This document shows, in pieces, positions 44,715 to 53,502 of a stretch of DNA of 64,000 bases (position 1 is the first letter of the stretch; every line of letters begins with the position of its first letter). Position numbers and translations under genes: made by a program. The stretch covers positions 1-64,000 of the forward strand of contig JAQUTK010000017.1 in the NCBI GenBank assembly GCA_028709785.1. The letters run 5' to 3'. The notes below the pieces were generated by a model. That model made no database searches. It was not told the origin of the DNA and worked only from the letters and a program-made list of their open reading frames with translations. This DNA comes from Bacteroidales bacterium. GTDB taxonomy: Bacteria; Bacteroidota; Bacteroidia; Bacteroidales; JAQUTK01.

Positions 44715-45410
44715 ATGAACTCAAAAAATGAAAAAAACGTCGGCTTGAACAACAAGCGGCAGACCTCTTTCCTTATTGGTTATATTTTGGTTTTTGGTAT
44801 GATCTTTGTCTCATTAGAATGGACGCAGGCAACGGTGTCAATGAAGACATACACACAAAGTGGAGTTGAAACGACTGACGAAGAGGTCATGCCATTCACG
44901 TTACAGAACCCGCCTCCACCGCCTCCGCCACCTACCATTGCTCGGGATGTAATCACCCTTGTCGATAACGATGTGGATATCACGGAAGTAAAGATTCAGG
45001 AAACAGAATCCAACGAGGAGACCAAAGTGGATATTCGTTCGTTTAATCCGAATGAAACATACGGTGAAGGGGAATATGTAGATGAAGAGATCCCTATGAT
45101 AGACATCCAGGTTCCGCCCAAGTTTCCCGGAGGTGATGCTGCATTGATGCAGTGGCTGAATAGAAATATTCAATATCCGAAAGCGGCTAAAAACCGCGGT
45201 GAGAAGGGGCGTGTCACAATCTCTTTTGTAATCGACAAGAACGGTAGAGTAATTAATGGAAGAATTGAAAAAGGGGTTTCTGCCGAACTGGATGCAGAGG
45301 CATTGCGGATACTTACGATTATGCCGGACTGGGAGCCCGGAAAGCAAAACAATAAGCCCGTGAAAGTAAGATACATCCTTCCTGTTACATTCCGGCTAAC
45401 AACCAATTAA
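44715..45410 (+). CDS. TonB-family energy transducer
   Basis: This 231-residue protein has one N-terminal transmembrane helix (about residues 20-38) and a Pro-rich segment (NPPPPPPPPTIARD). A C-terminal TonB domain (about 135-231) contains FPGGDAALMQWLNRNIQYP and later PVKVRYILPVTFRL. It would couple the proton motive force to outer-membrane receptors, working with ExbB/ExbD encoded elsewhere. No receptor is adjacent. A strong terminator follows, so it is a single-gene unit. Confidence 0.92.
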   Translation: MNSKNEKNVGLNNKRQTSFLIGYILVFGMIFVSLEWTQATVSMKTYTQSGVETTDEEVMPFTLQNPPPPPPPPTIARDVITLVDNDVDITEVKIQETESNEETKVDIRSFNPNETYGEGEYVDEEIPMIDIQVPPKFPGGDAALMQWLNRNIQYPKAAKNRGEKGRVTISFVIDKNGRVINGRIEKGVSAELDAEALRILTIMPDWEPGKQNNKPVKVRYILPVTFRLTTN

Positions 45411-45431
45411 GATCTACTTATCTGATAAGAA

Positions 45432-45466
45432 GAGGCTGCTTTGGAAAGAGCAGCCTCAACTTTTTA
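45432..45466 (+). terminator. Intrinsic terminator after the TonB gene
   Basis: GAGGCTGCT (45432-45440) pairs with AGCAGCCTC (45449-45457), followed by AACTTTTTATA. Confidence 0.9.
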
Positions 45467-45520
45467 TAGGTGTTTTAATAACAAGTCAGACATAGCTCAT
45501 CGTTAATACAATTGATTTTA

Positions 45521-45528
45521 TATATTTG
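45521..45528 (+). promoter_or_regulatory. -7 promoter box for the C10 protease gene
   Basis: TATATTTG matches TAnnTTTG, 60 bases before the ATG at 45589. It supports that start, although an in-frame ATG at 45565 is also downstream of it. Confidence 0.5.
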
Positions 45529-45588
45529 TGGCTGCAAGCTGAAAAGAGCTGTTTCTGAACCTGTTTGTCGTATAATTCAACGTTTACT

Positions 45589-48500
45589 ATGAAAAAACTA
45601 TTCTTCCTCTTCCTGTCCGGACTATTCTTTTTTAGTGCTGCATACAGCCGAACTGTCGATCCAGCCACGGCCAGATCAGTAGCAACCAAGTTCTTTACAT
45701 CAAGAGTGTCACAAAGTAGTCAGGCTCGCTCCATCGGTTTGTCCACAAAAGAACTTCAACTCGAACTGGTTCATCAGGAGTTTGATGACTCCATTACTCA
45801 GACTAATACAGCTCCTTGCTATTACATTTATAACGTAACTGGAAATCATGGTTTTGTAATTGTTTCAGGCGATGATGCTGTCGCTCCGGTACTGGGCTAT
45901 TCCTTTGAAGGAAAATATGATCCAAATAATGAATCACCTGCTTATACTGCATGGATGAACAACTACAAGAAACAGATTGCATATATACGTAATACTCCTT
46001 CCAAAGCAGAGTATCACAGTCAGTCAGAAAGCACTTCTGCCAGCACCATTCAATCTACAACAGCACTTAAAGAAGTTGCCCCGCTGGTTACATCTACATG
46101 GAATCAGGGACGATATTATGACAGCCAATGTCCGGAGGATGCATACTCAGATTATGGCGGACGGGCAATAACAGGTTGTGTAGCAACGGCTATGGGACAA
46201 GTAATGTATTATCACAAATACCCGGCTGAGTGTACTAATATTCCTGCCTATTATTGCAAAAATTATGGAGAAATAGCTGCAATACCTCCGACTACCTACA
46301 ATTGGTCAGATATGACGGACAAGCTGAGCAAATTGAGCACTCAACAACAAGTGGATGCTGTAGGTACACTACTTTACCATTGTGGCGCTTCAATTGGAAC
46401 CAATTATGGCAATAATGGATCAGAGGGATTCTTAGATGATGCGACTGAAGCTTTTATTAAGTATTTCCACTATTCTTCTTCCGCTCGGTTTGTCATGAAA
46501 AACGAGTACAAAGAAACGGAATGGAAGCAGTTGATCCTAAATGAACTGAATCATAACAGGCCTGTCTATTATGCCGGATATGATGGATATAGCGGACATG
46601 CATTTATTTGTGACGGATATCAGACCGAAGATTATTTGCATTTTAACTGGGGATGGGGCGGCTATTTTGATGGCTATTTCTATATGGCCGATTTATCCCC
46701 GGATGATTATTATCACTTTACTGATGAGCACCAGGCTATCATAGGTATTTCACCTGTTGCCATACCTCAGCTTGCTTGTAGCAACTATGAAATCTTGGAT
46801 GGAACAGCTGATGGAACAGGCAATGGAGATGGAATTGCCAATAGCGGAGAAACAATATCTCTTCGGTTTACGTTGAATAATTCTGGAGATGGCGTTGCTT
46901 CTGATGTGACAGCCGTTTTATTGTGCGATGATCCGGATGTTATAATGGAGGGTGATTCGACGGCACTGGGTGAAGTGGAACCCAATTCAACAGTGTCTTC
47001 CCGCTTCTGGTTCAGCATTTCTTCCGACTGCCCCGATAAAGCGGTGGCTTTTCTGATCAAGATCGAATCAGACGCGAGTACTATTGTGAAAGAGATTACG
47101 TTGCCTGTGTGCAAAGAGAGCAGCACAAAAGTGATGGTTGCCGGATCGTTGAACAATTTGTTTACAAGTGCAGAGAAGAGAGCTGCTGTGTCTCTGGCCT
47201 TGACGGGCACACTTGATGCACGTGATTTCAAAATCTTGCGCGACAGTTTCCCGGCACTCACTGAACTGGATTTGAGTGGAGTGGAGGTCGTGGCTTATAC
47301 CGGAACCCAAGGTACGGCAGACTCAGTTCACAGTATAGCTTATCCGGCCAATGAGATACCTGACTATGCGCTTTATGATTGCACCGGATTGTTGAACCTC
47401 ATTCTTCCAGACAATATTACTTCGATTGGTAGACACGCATTTCATAACTGCTGGGCATTGCGCACGGTTGATATGGGCGATCGAGTGACATCCATTGGCG
47501 ACTGTGCCTTCTTTTACTGTCAAATGCTCCCTTCCATACAGATTCCCAACAGTGTCAAAACAATCGGCATTGATGCTTTCAGAACCTGCATTGCAATGAA
47601 GTCGGTTGCCTTTGGTTCCGGACTGACCTCCATTGGTAGTGGTGCTTTTTATTCCTGTCTGCAATTAAAATCTGTGGCTCTTCCCGACAGTGTAGTGTCA
47701 ATAGGAGACATGGCTTTTGGCCTTTGCTGGGATATCACTTCCGTGACGATAGGCAGCAAACTCGCGACGCTCGGTTGCAATGTATTTAGTCAGTGCTCCT
47801 CTGTGAAAGCCTTTGATGTATCCAAAGAAAATAAGTCTTTCTGCTCAGAAGACGGCGTTTTGTTTACCAAAGACAAACGGACTCTGATCGCTTATACAGC
47901 TGCAAGAGCTGCAACGTATGACATTCCTGCCGGTGTTGATTCGATTGGTGACTACGCTTTTTATTTTTGCAATAACCTGACTACTCTTACAGTTCCCGAT
48001 GGTGTTACTTCAATAGGGGAAAGCTCCTTTCAAAACTGTACAAGACTATCTTCTTTCACCCTTCCTGGTAGTCTCACATCCATAGCAAAGTCAGCCTTTA
48101 TGCATTGCAGAGCATTTACATCTGTGGCTATCCCCACTAATGTAACCACTATCGATTCTTTGGCATTTAAGTGTTGTAAGACCTTGACAGAAATTGTCGT
48201 TGCACCAGATAATAGTGTTTATTCTTCGCTAGATGGTGTTCTGTTAAGTAAAGATAAACAGACACTACTTGTCTATCCCAATTCAAAGTCAGCTACTTAT
48301 ATCCTTCCGGATGGTGTTCATTCAATCGCAGCGAGTGCTTTTGATTCCTGTTTGAGTCTCACATCCGTCACGATTCCGGCAGACATTACCGACATAGGTA
48401 GTCATGCATTTGAAGGATGTACCGGATTGACATCAATTCGCTCCAATAATGTGATGCCTCCTACACTTGATAGCTCTGTCTTTAGTGGAGTGTACACGGA

Positions 48501-48813
48501 TATCTGCACGCTCTATGTACCAACCGGTTCATCTTCTGCTTATACAGCTACTGATCAGTGGAGCGACTTTGTACATATAACGGAAGAGGTAACATCCGTG
48601 CCACAAACAACGGCTGAAGAACCAACGATTTACAGGAAAGGCGATCTCCTTGTTCTGGATGGAGTGAAAGCAGGGACTCCGATGAGAATCTATACTGAAA
48701 ACGGTATCTTGTTACATACGGTTTTGGTTTCTGACAATATAGTCCGTATCCCTCTGCAGGCAGATCATACCTATCTGATATCCCTGGGTGGCAAGACAGT
48801 AAAGGTCCGTTAG
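45589..48813 (+). CDS. Secreted C10 (streptopain-like) cysteine protease fused to BspA-like LRRs
   Basis: The product has 1074 residues from ATG 45589 (MKKLFFLFLSGLFFF, signal peptide). A Spi-type propeptide (about 22-150) leads to the C10 protease domain. The nucleophile is Cys197 in TGCVATAMGQVMYYH, the catalytic histidine is His337 in YSGHAFICDGY, and HFNWGWGGYFDGYF follows. A beta-sandwich region (about 395-510) precedes a module at about 512-590 (AGSLNNLF to LDLSGVEVV) that is also found in the pectin-locus BspA proteins. LRR_5 repeats cover about 600-990, then a cap (CTLYVPTGSSSAY) and a short tail ending YLISLGGKTVKVR. It is likely a surface or secreted protease whose LRRs direct it to a target. 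Confidence 0.9.
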   Translation: MKKLFFLFLSGLFFFSAAYSRTVDPATARSVATKFFTSRVSQSSQARSIGLSTKELQLELVHQEFDDSITQTNTAPCYYIYNVTGNHGFVIVSGDDAVAPVLGYSFEGKYDPNNESPAYTAWMNNYKKQIAYIRNTPSKAEYHSQSESTSASTIQSTTALKEVAPLVTSTWNQGRYYDSQCPEDAYSDYGGRAITGCVATAMGQVMYYHKYPAECTNIPAYYCKNYGEIAAIPPTTYNWSDMTDKLSKLSTQQQVDAVGTLLYHCGASIGTNYGNNGSEGFLDDATEAFIKYFHYSSSARFVMKNEYKETEWKQLILNELNHNRPVYYAGYDGYSGHAFICDGYQTEDYLHFNWGWGGYFDGYFYMADLSPDDYYHFTDEHQAIIGISPVAIPQLACSNYEILDGTADGTGNGDGIANSGETISLRFTLNNSGDGVASDVTAVLLCDDPDVIMEGDSTALGEVEPNSTVSSRFWFSISSDCPDKAVAFLIKIESDASTIVKEITLPVCKESSTKVMVAGSLNNLFTSAEKRAAVSLALTGTLDARDFKILRDSFPALTELDLSGVEVVAYTGTQGTADSVHSIAYPANEIPDYALYDCTGLLNLILPDNITSIGRHAFHNCWALRTVDMGDRVTSIGDCAFFYCQMLPSIQIPNSVKTIGIDAFRTCIAMKSVAFGSGLTSIGSGAFYSCLQLKSVALPDSVVSIGDMAFGLCWDITSVTIGSKLATLGCNVFSQCSSVKAFDVSKENKSFCSEDGVLFTKDKRTLIAYTAARAATYDIPAGVDSIGDYAFYFCNNLTTLTVPDGVTSIGESSFQNCTRLSSFTLPGSLTSIAKSAFMHCRAFTSVAIPTNVTTIDSLAFKCCKTLTEIVVAPDNSVYSSLDGVLLSKDKQTLLVYPNSKSATYILPDGVHSIAASAFDSCLSLTSVTIPADITDIGSHAFEGCTGLTSIRSNNVMPPTLDSSVFSGVYTDICTLYVPTGSSSAYTATDQWSDFVHITEEVTSVPQTTAEEPTIYRKGDLLVLDGVKAGTPMRIYTENGILLHTVLVSDNIVRIPLQADHTYLISLGGKTVKVR

Positions 48814-48847
48814 AAACAGGAAAGGATATCTATTCTATTTTTTAAAG

Positions 48848-49726
48848 TCAAGAAATAGGAAGCGGAGGAAATGCATCGCAGGATTCTCTTTGCTTTGTCT
48901 TCAAGATTTCAGACACTTTGAAAAGCATGATGATTTGCAATAATTCAAGTGGCACTAAAAGGATAAATGCTAATATGGAACCTATAAGCGTGAGATAACA
49001 ACATCCGGTAATGATTGAAAAGACACCGGCATAGTTTGCTACTGTTCCTGTTAAATAGTTCATCCGCATCAAGGCGACCCCAAATACAATATATAGAGAT
49101 CCAAAAGTAAAAGCAAAACCTCCCATTACAAATCCAGAAGAAATTGATTCATCAGACAAGGTGGCTAGATCATATACGGTTATTAGAATTGTACAAGCAA
49201 TAAACATGATCGAAACTATTTTCAGTAAATAGTTTTTGAATAAACTGCCAATCAGGACAAAACCCCGTTGAAAGAAAATTGAGGTGACTAATACTGCTAC
49301 TTTAATGAACAAATAGAATGCTATAGTAAAGACAAACCGATCCTCACGAAGATGATAATAATCCCCAATGAACTCGAAAAAGCTTAAGACAAAACAGATC
49401 AATCCTATTACCCACGCCATATTTAATTGTTTGATGATATGCGCTGAAGACTCGCTCGTTTCTACGTTAATGAGGAAAAGGCGTTTTAAACCTTTGGTAA
49501 GTTTGTCTGATCTGATTTTATCCTCCTCAACGTAGATAGATTGAAGATCACATTCCAAAGCAGCAAGTATTGCTTTGATCGTGTATGATCTTGGAGTAAC
49601 TTCGCCCGTTTCTATCCGTTGAATAGTCCGTACGCCAATGTTGCATTTCTCTACGAGTTCCTCTTGTGTTAATCCCTTCGCTTTTCTAAGTTCAGAGATC
49701 TTTCGACCCAATTCCGGTTGTTTCAT
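48848..49726 (-). CDS. XRE-family regulator with membrane domain
   Basis: The product has 292 residues from the start at 49726 (MKQPELGRKISELRKAKGLT); an upstream Met at 49771 is less likely because it lies beyond the palindrome and the -7-like box. Residues 6-60 form an XRE helix-turn-helix (LTQEELVEKCNIGVRTIQRI). The rest (about 85-275) has six hydrophobic segments of unknown family. This makes it a membrane-bound DNA-binding protein, a design seen in Bacteroidota. A palindrome sits 2-26 bases upstream of the start codon and probably serves as its own operator. Confidence 0.82.
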   Translation of the reverse strand: MKQPELGRKISELRKAKGLTQEELVEKCNIGVRTIQRIETGEVTPRSYTIKAILAALECDLQSIYVEEDKIRSDKLTKGLKRLFLINVETSESSAHIIKQLNMAWVIGLICFVLSFFEFIGDYYHLREDRFVFTIAFYLFIKVAVLVTSIFFQRGFVLIGSLFKNYLLKIVSIMFIACTILITVYDLATLSDESISSGFVMGGFAFTFGSLYIVFGVALMRMNYLTGTVANYAGVFSIITGCCYLTLIGSILAFILLVPLELLQIIMLFKVSEILKTKQRESCDAFPPLPIS

Positions 49727-49728
49727 GA

Positions 49729-49752
49729 TTGTTGAATTTAAATTTTCAACAA
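49729..49752 (-). promoter_or_regulatory. Operator-like palindrome upstream of the XRE gene
   Basis: TTGTTGAA, an 8-base spacer TTTAAATT, and TTCAACAA form a perfect 8-base inverted repeat. It partly overlaps a -7-like box (minus-strand TAACATTG, 49750-49757) and ends two bases before the start codon, as expected for autorepression. Confidence 0.6.
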
Positions 49753-49880
49753 TGTTAGGTTGTATTTTCAATTTGTCCTGATTTATTTATTGTACTTTAC
49801 CCGTCAATTGCACGCCACTTTTATAACTGTCTCACTATTAATTATATTCTGATTTCGAACAAATACGATATATTCAGTCT

Positions 49881-51230
49881 CTATCGTTTTAACAAGGAGT
49901 CGGGGATATGAATGATGCAGATATTTAAGCTCTTTCCATCCTCGGAGAGCATGGCCGACTGGATCTCGATCTTCGTATTGTCCGGACTGAAGGTAGGATG
50001 TGGATGATCTCTTGCTGTTATCTTATGACCAGCCGACAATAATATCATTTCGCTGTTACGGCGGTCAATCAGGTAGATCTCCCGTGCGAAGTTGTCGCCA
50101 ACAGCCCATTTCCCGTCCGCCGAACCATTTACATGCCAGAAACCGCTGCCGGTTGCAATCTGTCCGGCCATCGTAAATTCACGCGTACGCAGATTGACAA
50201 TACCCAGTCCGGTGGCATGTTCCCTGGTGCCCGATTTGCCCCAACCCGGTTCCTGTCCGGGATTAAATGGATCTTTTACTTCGCTTCCATAATTCCCGCC
50301 GGTCGCAATAGGACGGTGACCCAGCACAGCAATAGCCACTTCATCTTTCGTGATCACCGCCTCATGCGTCACCCAATCATAATCAGCCTCAGCATATACC
50401 GGACGCAGTCCGCTGCCATCAGACTGAACTGTCCAGGTACGTTGTGGCGCTTTTCCACCTGTCTCCCAGCAAAATACTATTTCTCCCGGTACCCAGGGAT
50501 TAGTCTGAATATGTCCAACCTGAAAAGGCACAGAAATCACGTGCGAAACTTTGCCCGTTCTTAAGTCCATACAACCGATACCCGATGGACCCGCACCCAT
50601 GTTCCTTGGCCCAAAATTTGCTTCCAGCTTCGTTCCGGCAGGCAAATGTCTGGCAGCTTCTTCCTTACCTTCTCTGAAATAGACCCGTGTCTCATCTGCA
50701 TCCAATGCCATATCGCCGCCAGCTCCGATGCTGTCAGGAGGTATGCCGCAAATCCGTTCATACGCGTCTTTTCCCTTCAAAGTACCCGCTTCGCTATCTT
50801 TAAATAGCTTTTCAAGATCCACCTCGACTACAGACATCTTCCATTTCCTAAAATCTCTCTCACCTTCAGGGGCCACATAACGCATAAAATAGAGCTTCAT
50901 GTTCTTTCTACCCACATTGAGCATCCCCATAAATCCACCTTCGGATACCTGAACGATAATTCCCGATTCCTCATTGACAGCCATGGCCTCACCACGTACC
51001 CGGTTAGACTGAAAGATGACCCATTTGCCATCCGCTGTCCACTGATTATGTGTCTGATAGATTTTCGAATCACCCGTACCGCTCTTGCTGGTTAGAAAGA
51101 CCAGTTCGGTGCCGGTCACAGAGTCAATGACCGTCTTTTTCTCAGAAGGGAAACGGGTTCCTATTTGTGCCTGCATTCCTGTTACACAACTCACGAATGC
51201 TATGAACAAAAGTACTCTTTGTGTTTTCAT
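49881..51230 (-). CDS. Oligogalacturonate lyase-like protein (PL22 family)
   Basis: The product has 449 residues from ATG 51230 (MKTQRVLLFIAFVSCVTGMQAQ, signal peptide); a frame further upstream to 51275 overlaps the preceding BspA gene and is rejected. The seven-bladed propeller text matches PL22: THNQWTADGKWVIFQSNR, then DWVTHEAVITKDEVAIAV, then DHPHPTFSPDNTKIEIQS, which holds the metal-binding His pair of this family. PL22 enzymes cleave short unsaturated galacturonides from pectin. Some PL22-like proteins in Bacteroidota have unproven activity, so the substrate is provisional. It is the last gene of a minus-strand operon, 11 bases after a BspA-like gene. Confidence 0.75.
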   Translation of the reverse strand: MKTQRVLLFIAFVSCVTGMQAQIGTRFPSEKKTVIDSVTGTELVFLTSKSGTGDSKIYQTHNQWTADGKWVIFQSNRVRGEAMAVNEESGIIVQVSEGGFMGMLNVGRKNMKLYFMRYVAPEGERDFRKWKMSVVEVDLEKLFKDSEAGTLKGKDAYERICGIPPDSIGAGGDMALDADETRVYFREGKEEAARHLPAGTKLEANFGPRNMGAGPSGIGCMDLRTGKVSHVISVPFQVGHIQTNPWVPGEIVFCWETGGKAPQRTWTVQSDGSGLRPVYAEADYDWVTHEAVITKDEVAIAVLGHRPIATGGNYGSEVKDPFNPGQEPGWGKSGTREHATGLGIVNLRTREFTMAGQIATGSGFWHVNGSADGKWAVGDNFAREIYLIDRRNSEMILLSAGHKITARDHPHPTFSPDNTKIEIQSAMLSEDGKSLNICIIHIPDSLLKR

Positions 51231-51241
51231 GTCAATGTTTT

Positions 51242-53359
51242 CTATTCTCCTCTGATGTTCACAAAACTGCTCCACTCATTTGCCAGTGAATAAGCCTGTA
51301 CTGCTCTGTTTGGCACATATAGTACACAACTCTTTTTATAAGCAAATCTGGGGTTTTCACCAAACGTATCACTTGTGTGACTTGGTGTTTTACCAATGGC
51401 AGGAGGAATAACTGATTTGCAATAGATCTTTTTCAGACTATTACAGCCATATATTGCTCTATATCCAAATGAGGTGAGACCTTTCGGGAGAGTGAGGGAT
51501 GTTAATCCTGAACAGTCGCTAAATGCTTTCGTCCCTACAGTAGTGAGATTATCCGACAGAATAAGGGAAGTAAGTCCAGTGCAACCAAGAAAAGCATAAT
51601 CACCAATAGCGGCAACTCTATTCGGTAGCTTGATGGAAGTCAATCCTGTGCAGCTGGAAAAAGCATCAGCTCCAATTGTTGTGATACTTTTCGGTAGTGT
51701 AATAGAGGTCAGCTCTTTACACCTCGAAAATGAATAGGCGCCAATTGTTTTGACTCCATCCGGAATCATGTAACTTTTCGATTTTCCTGCAGGAAAGGCA
51801 ATCAAGTTCTTTTTATCTTTGCTAAACAAGACCCCATCAACAGTACAGTAAGAGAGATTATCTTCTGATACAATATACTCTTTCAGAAGGGTACATCCAC
51901 AAAACGAATCGTCTGCTACTATGGCAGCGTTAGGTAGTGTGACTGATGTTAGTCTCTCGCAACGCATAAATGCGGCGGATCCGATTTGAGTCACATTCTC
52001 CGGTATATGGATCGATGTTAGTTTCTCACAACGGATAAATGCCATATGACCTATCGAGGTCACTCTTTCAGGAATAGTGATTGAAGAGAGTGATGAACAG
52101 TTTGAAAAAGCATAATCGGCAATCGTTGTGATATTTTTAGAAAGAGTAACCGAAGATAATCCGCTACACCAACTGAAAGCATTTTCACCAATCTGTGTCA
52201 CACTGTTGGGAATAATGATGGAAGTGAGCCCTGTACATTTATCAAAAGCGTCTCTGTTAATCGATGTCACGCCCTCTGGAACAGTGTAATCGCCAGACCT
52301 TCCCATGGGATAAGCGATCAAAGTCTTACCATCCTTGCTGAACAAGATGCCATCCACTGAGGTATATTTCGGGTTTGTAGGATAGACATGAATTTCTTTC
52401 ATTCCTACGCATTCTGTAAAGATACATAAGAAAGCAGTATAGTCTTCATTAATTCCAAGGTTCTCATCCGGCATAGTGACCGATGATAATCCCGTACAAC
52501 CGGTAAACGCATCAAGTTCTAGATGGACTACATTATTCGGTATCACTAAGGAGGTCAACCCTGTACAGCCTCTGAATGCATAAGAAGAAATTGTGGTAAG
52601 CCTGGCAGGAAAAACTAAAGAAGTCAATCCTTTGCAGTAGCTAAAAGCCGCGTCTTCTATTCTCTCGAGACTCTCCGGGAAAGTAACAGATGCCAGACTG
52701 GAGCATCCCTCAAACGCAGAAGGTCTAATGATTGTGAGGTTTTCCGGTAGTGTAACGTAGGTGAGTCTTCTACAGTAGTAGAAAAGATGGTGTGGTAATT
52801 TTGTGATATTAGTGGGTAGTACGACAGACGTCAACGACTCACATCCATAAAACATATAACAGCCCAATTCTCCGTCTGAAGTGGTAACTTCTTTGGTATA
52901 TAAGCCCTCTTTATAGTCTATATATTCCTCTCCGCCACTGACAATCGTCGCGCCGGACAGATTCAGAAAGGATAGTTTCCCTTCAATGGTATCACCTCTC
53001 AGGAAGCGGGCAGCCCGTCGCTCGGCCATTGTTTTATTAAACTTTTTGGTGGCTTCAGGATCAATCCCGCTTTTTACAAAGTTAGTAGCCTCAGTTACAC
53101 TCCAAACCGGCCCATTATATGTAGCAGTATCTGCACTTCCCGCCATCAGACGGATATAGCGAATGTCCGTGCCATTGAGCTCACCGGTCACTGTCAGATT
53201 GGTGATCTGATACTTCATGGCAGGATCAATAAGCGAAGACAAAGTTCCTGCTTTCTCCACATGAACGATAACCGGTTTCACTTCCTGCGCATGCAGGTTT
53301 ACTCCGAGTAGCAGGCAAGCTATGATCCATACAGAGTAATGGGAGAGGTGCTGTTTCAT
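51242..53359 (-). CDS. Secreted BspA-like LRR protein (pectin locus, tandem copy B)
   Basis: This 705-residue protein has a signal peptide (residues 1-24, cleavage after LHA). The N-terminal module (about 30-150) has VEKAGTLSSLIDPAMKYQI, TVTGELNGTDIRYIRLMAG and LSGATIVSGGEEY. About 20 LRR_5 repeats follow with two LFSKDGKTLIAYP-type inserts, then a cap ending SLANEWSSFVNIRGE. There is no sorting tail. It is a tandem paralog of the gene at 53503-55632: the first 60 residues are almost identical at DNA level, while repeats in the middle differ. It lies 11 bases before the PL22 gene, so it is co-transcribed with it. Confidence 0.9.
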   Translation of the reverse strand: MKQHLSHYSVWIIACLLLGVNLHAQEVKPVIVHVEKAGTLSSLIDPAMKYQITNLTVTGELNGTDIRYIRLMAGSADTATYNGPVWSVTEATNFVKSGIDPEATKKFNKTMAERRAARFLRGDTIEGKLSFLNLSGATIVSGGEEYIDYKEGLYTKEVTTSDGELGCYMFYGCESLTSVVLPTNITKLPHHLFYYCRRLTYVTLPENLTIIRPSAFEGCSSLASVTFPESLERIEDAAFSYCKGLTSLVFPARLTTISSYAFRGCTGLTSLVIPNNVVHLELDAFTGCTGLSSVTMPDENLGINEDYTAFLCIFTECVGMKEIHVYPTNPKYTSVDGILFSKDGKTLIAYPMGRSGDYTVPEGVTSINRDAFDKCTGLTSIIIPNSVTQIGENAFSWCSGLSSVTLSKNITTIADYAFSNCSSLSSITIPERVTSIGHMAFIRCEKLTSIHIPENVTQIGSAAFMRCERLTSVTLPNAAIVADDSFCGCTLLKEYIVSEDNLSYCTVDGVLFSKDKKNLIAFPAGKSKSYMIPDGVKTIGAYSFSRCKELTSITLPKSITTIGADAFSSCTGLTSIKLPNRVAAIGDYAFLGCTGLTSLILSDNLTTVGTKAFSDCSGLTSLTLPKGLTSFGYRAIYGCNSLKKIYCKSVIPPAIGKTPSHTSDTFGENPRFAYKKSCVLYVPNRAVQAYSLANEWSSFVNIRGE

Positions 53360-53399
53360 AATGATACGTTTCTTATTACTACAATAAATATTCTAATTC

Positions 53400-53489
53400 T
53401 TACAAAGCCACTTTGAATGTATGATGACCCACCTTCACAAAGAAAACGTTCCGGAAGCGACACAATTCATGAACGCCATGTGCAAGCAT
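53400..53489 (-). pseudogene. Orphan sorting-tail fragment between the two tandem BspA genes
   Basis: A 29-codon frame ends in VFFVKVGHHTFKVAL and a stop, clearly related to the C-terminal tails of the BspA proteins at 8634-14117. It starts 13 bases after the stop of the gene at 53503-55632 and is out of its frame. The next BspA start lies 40 bases further on. I read it as the relict end of a former C-terminal tail, though translation as a leader peptide is possible. Confidence 0.65.
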
Positions 53490-53502
53490 CTTTAAAATGT
53501 TT

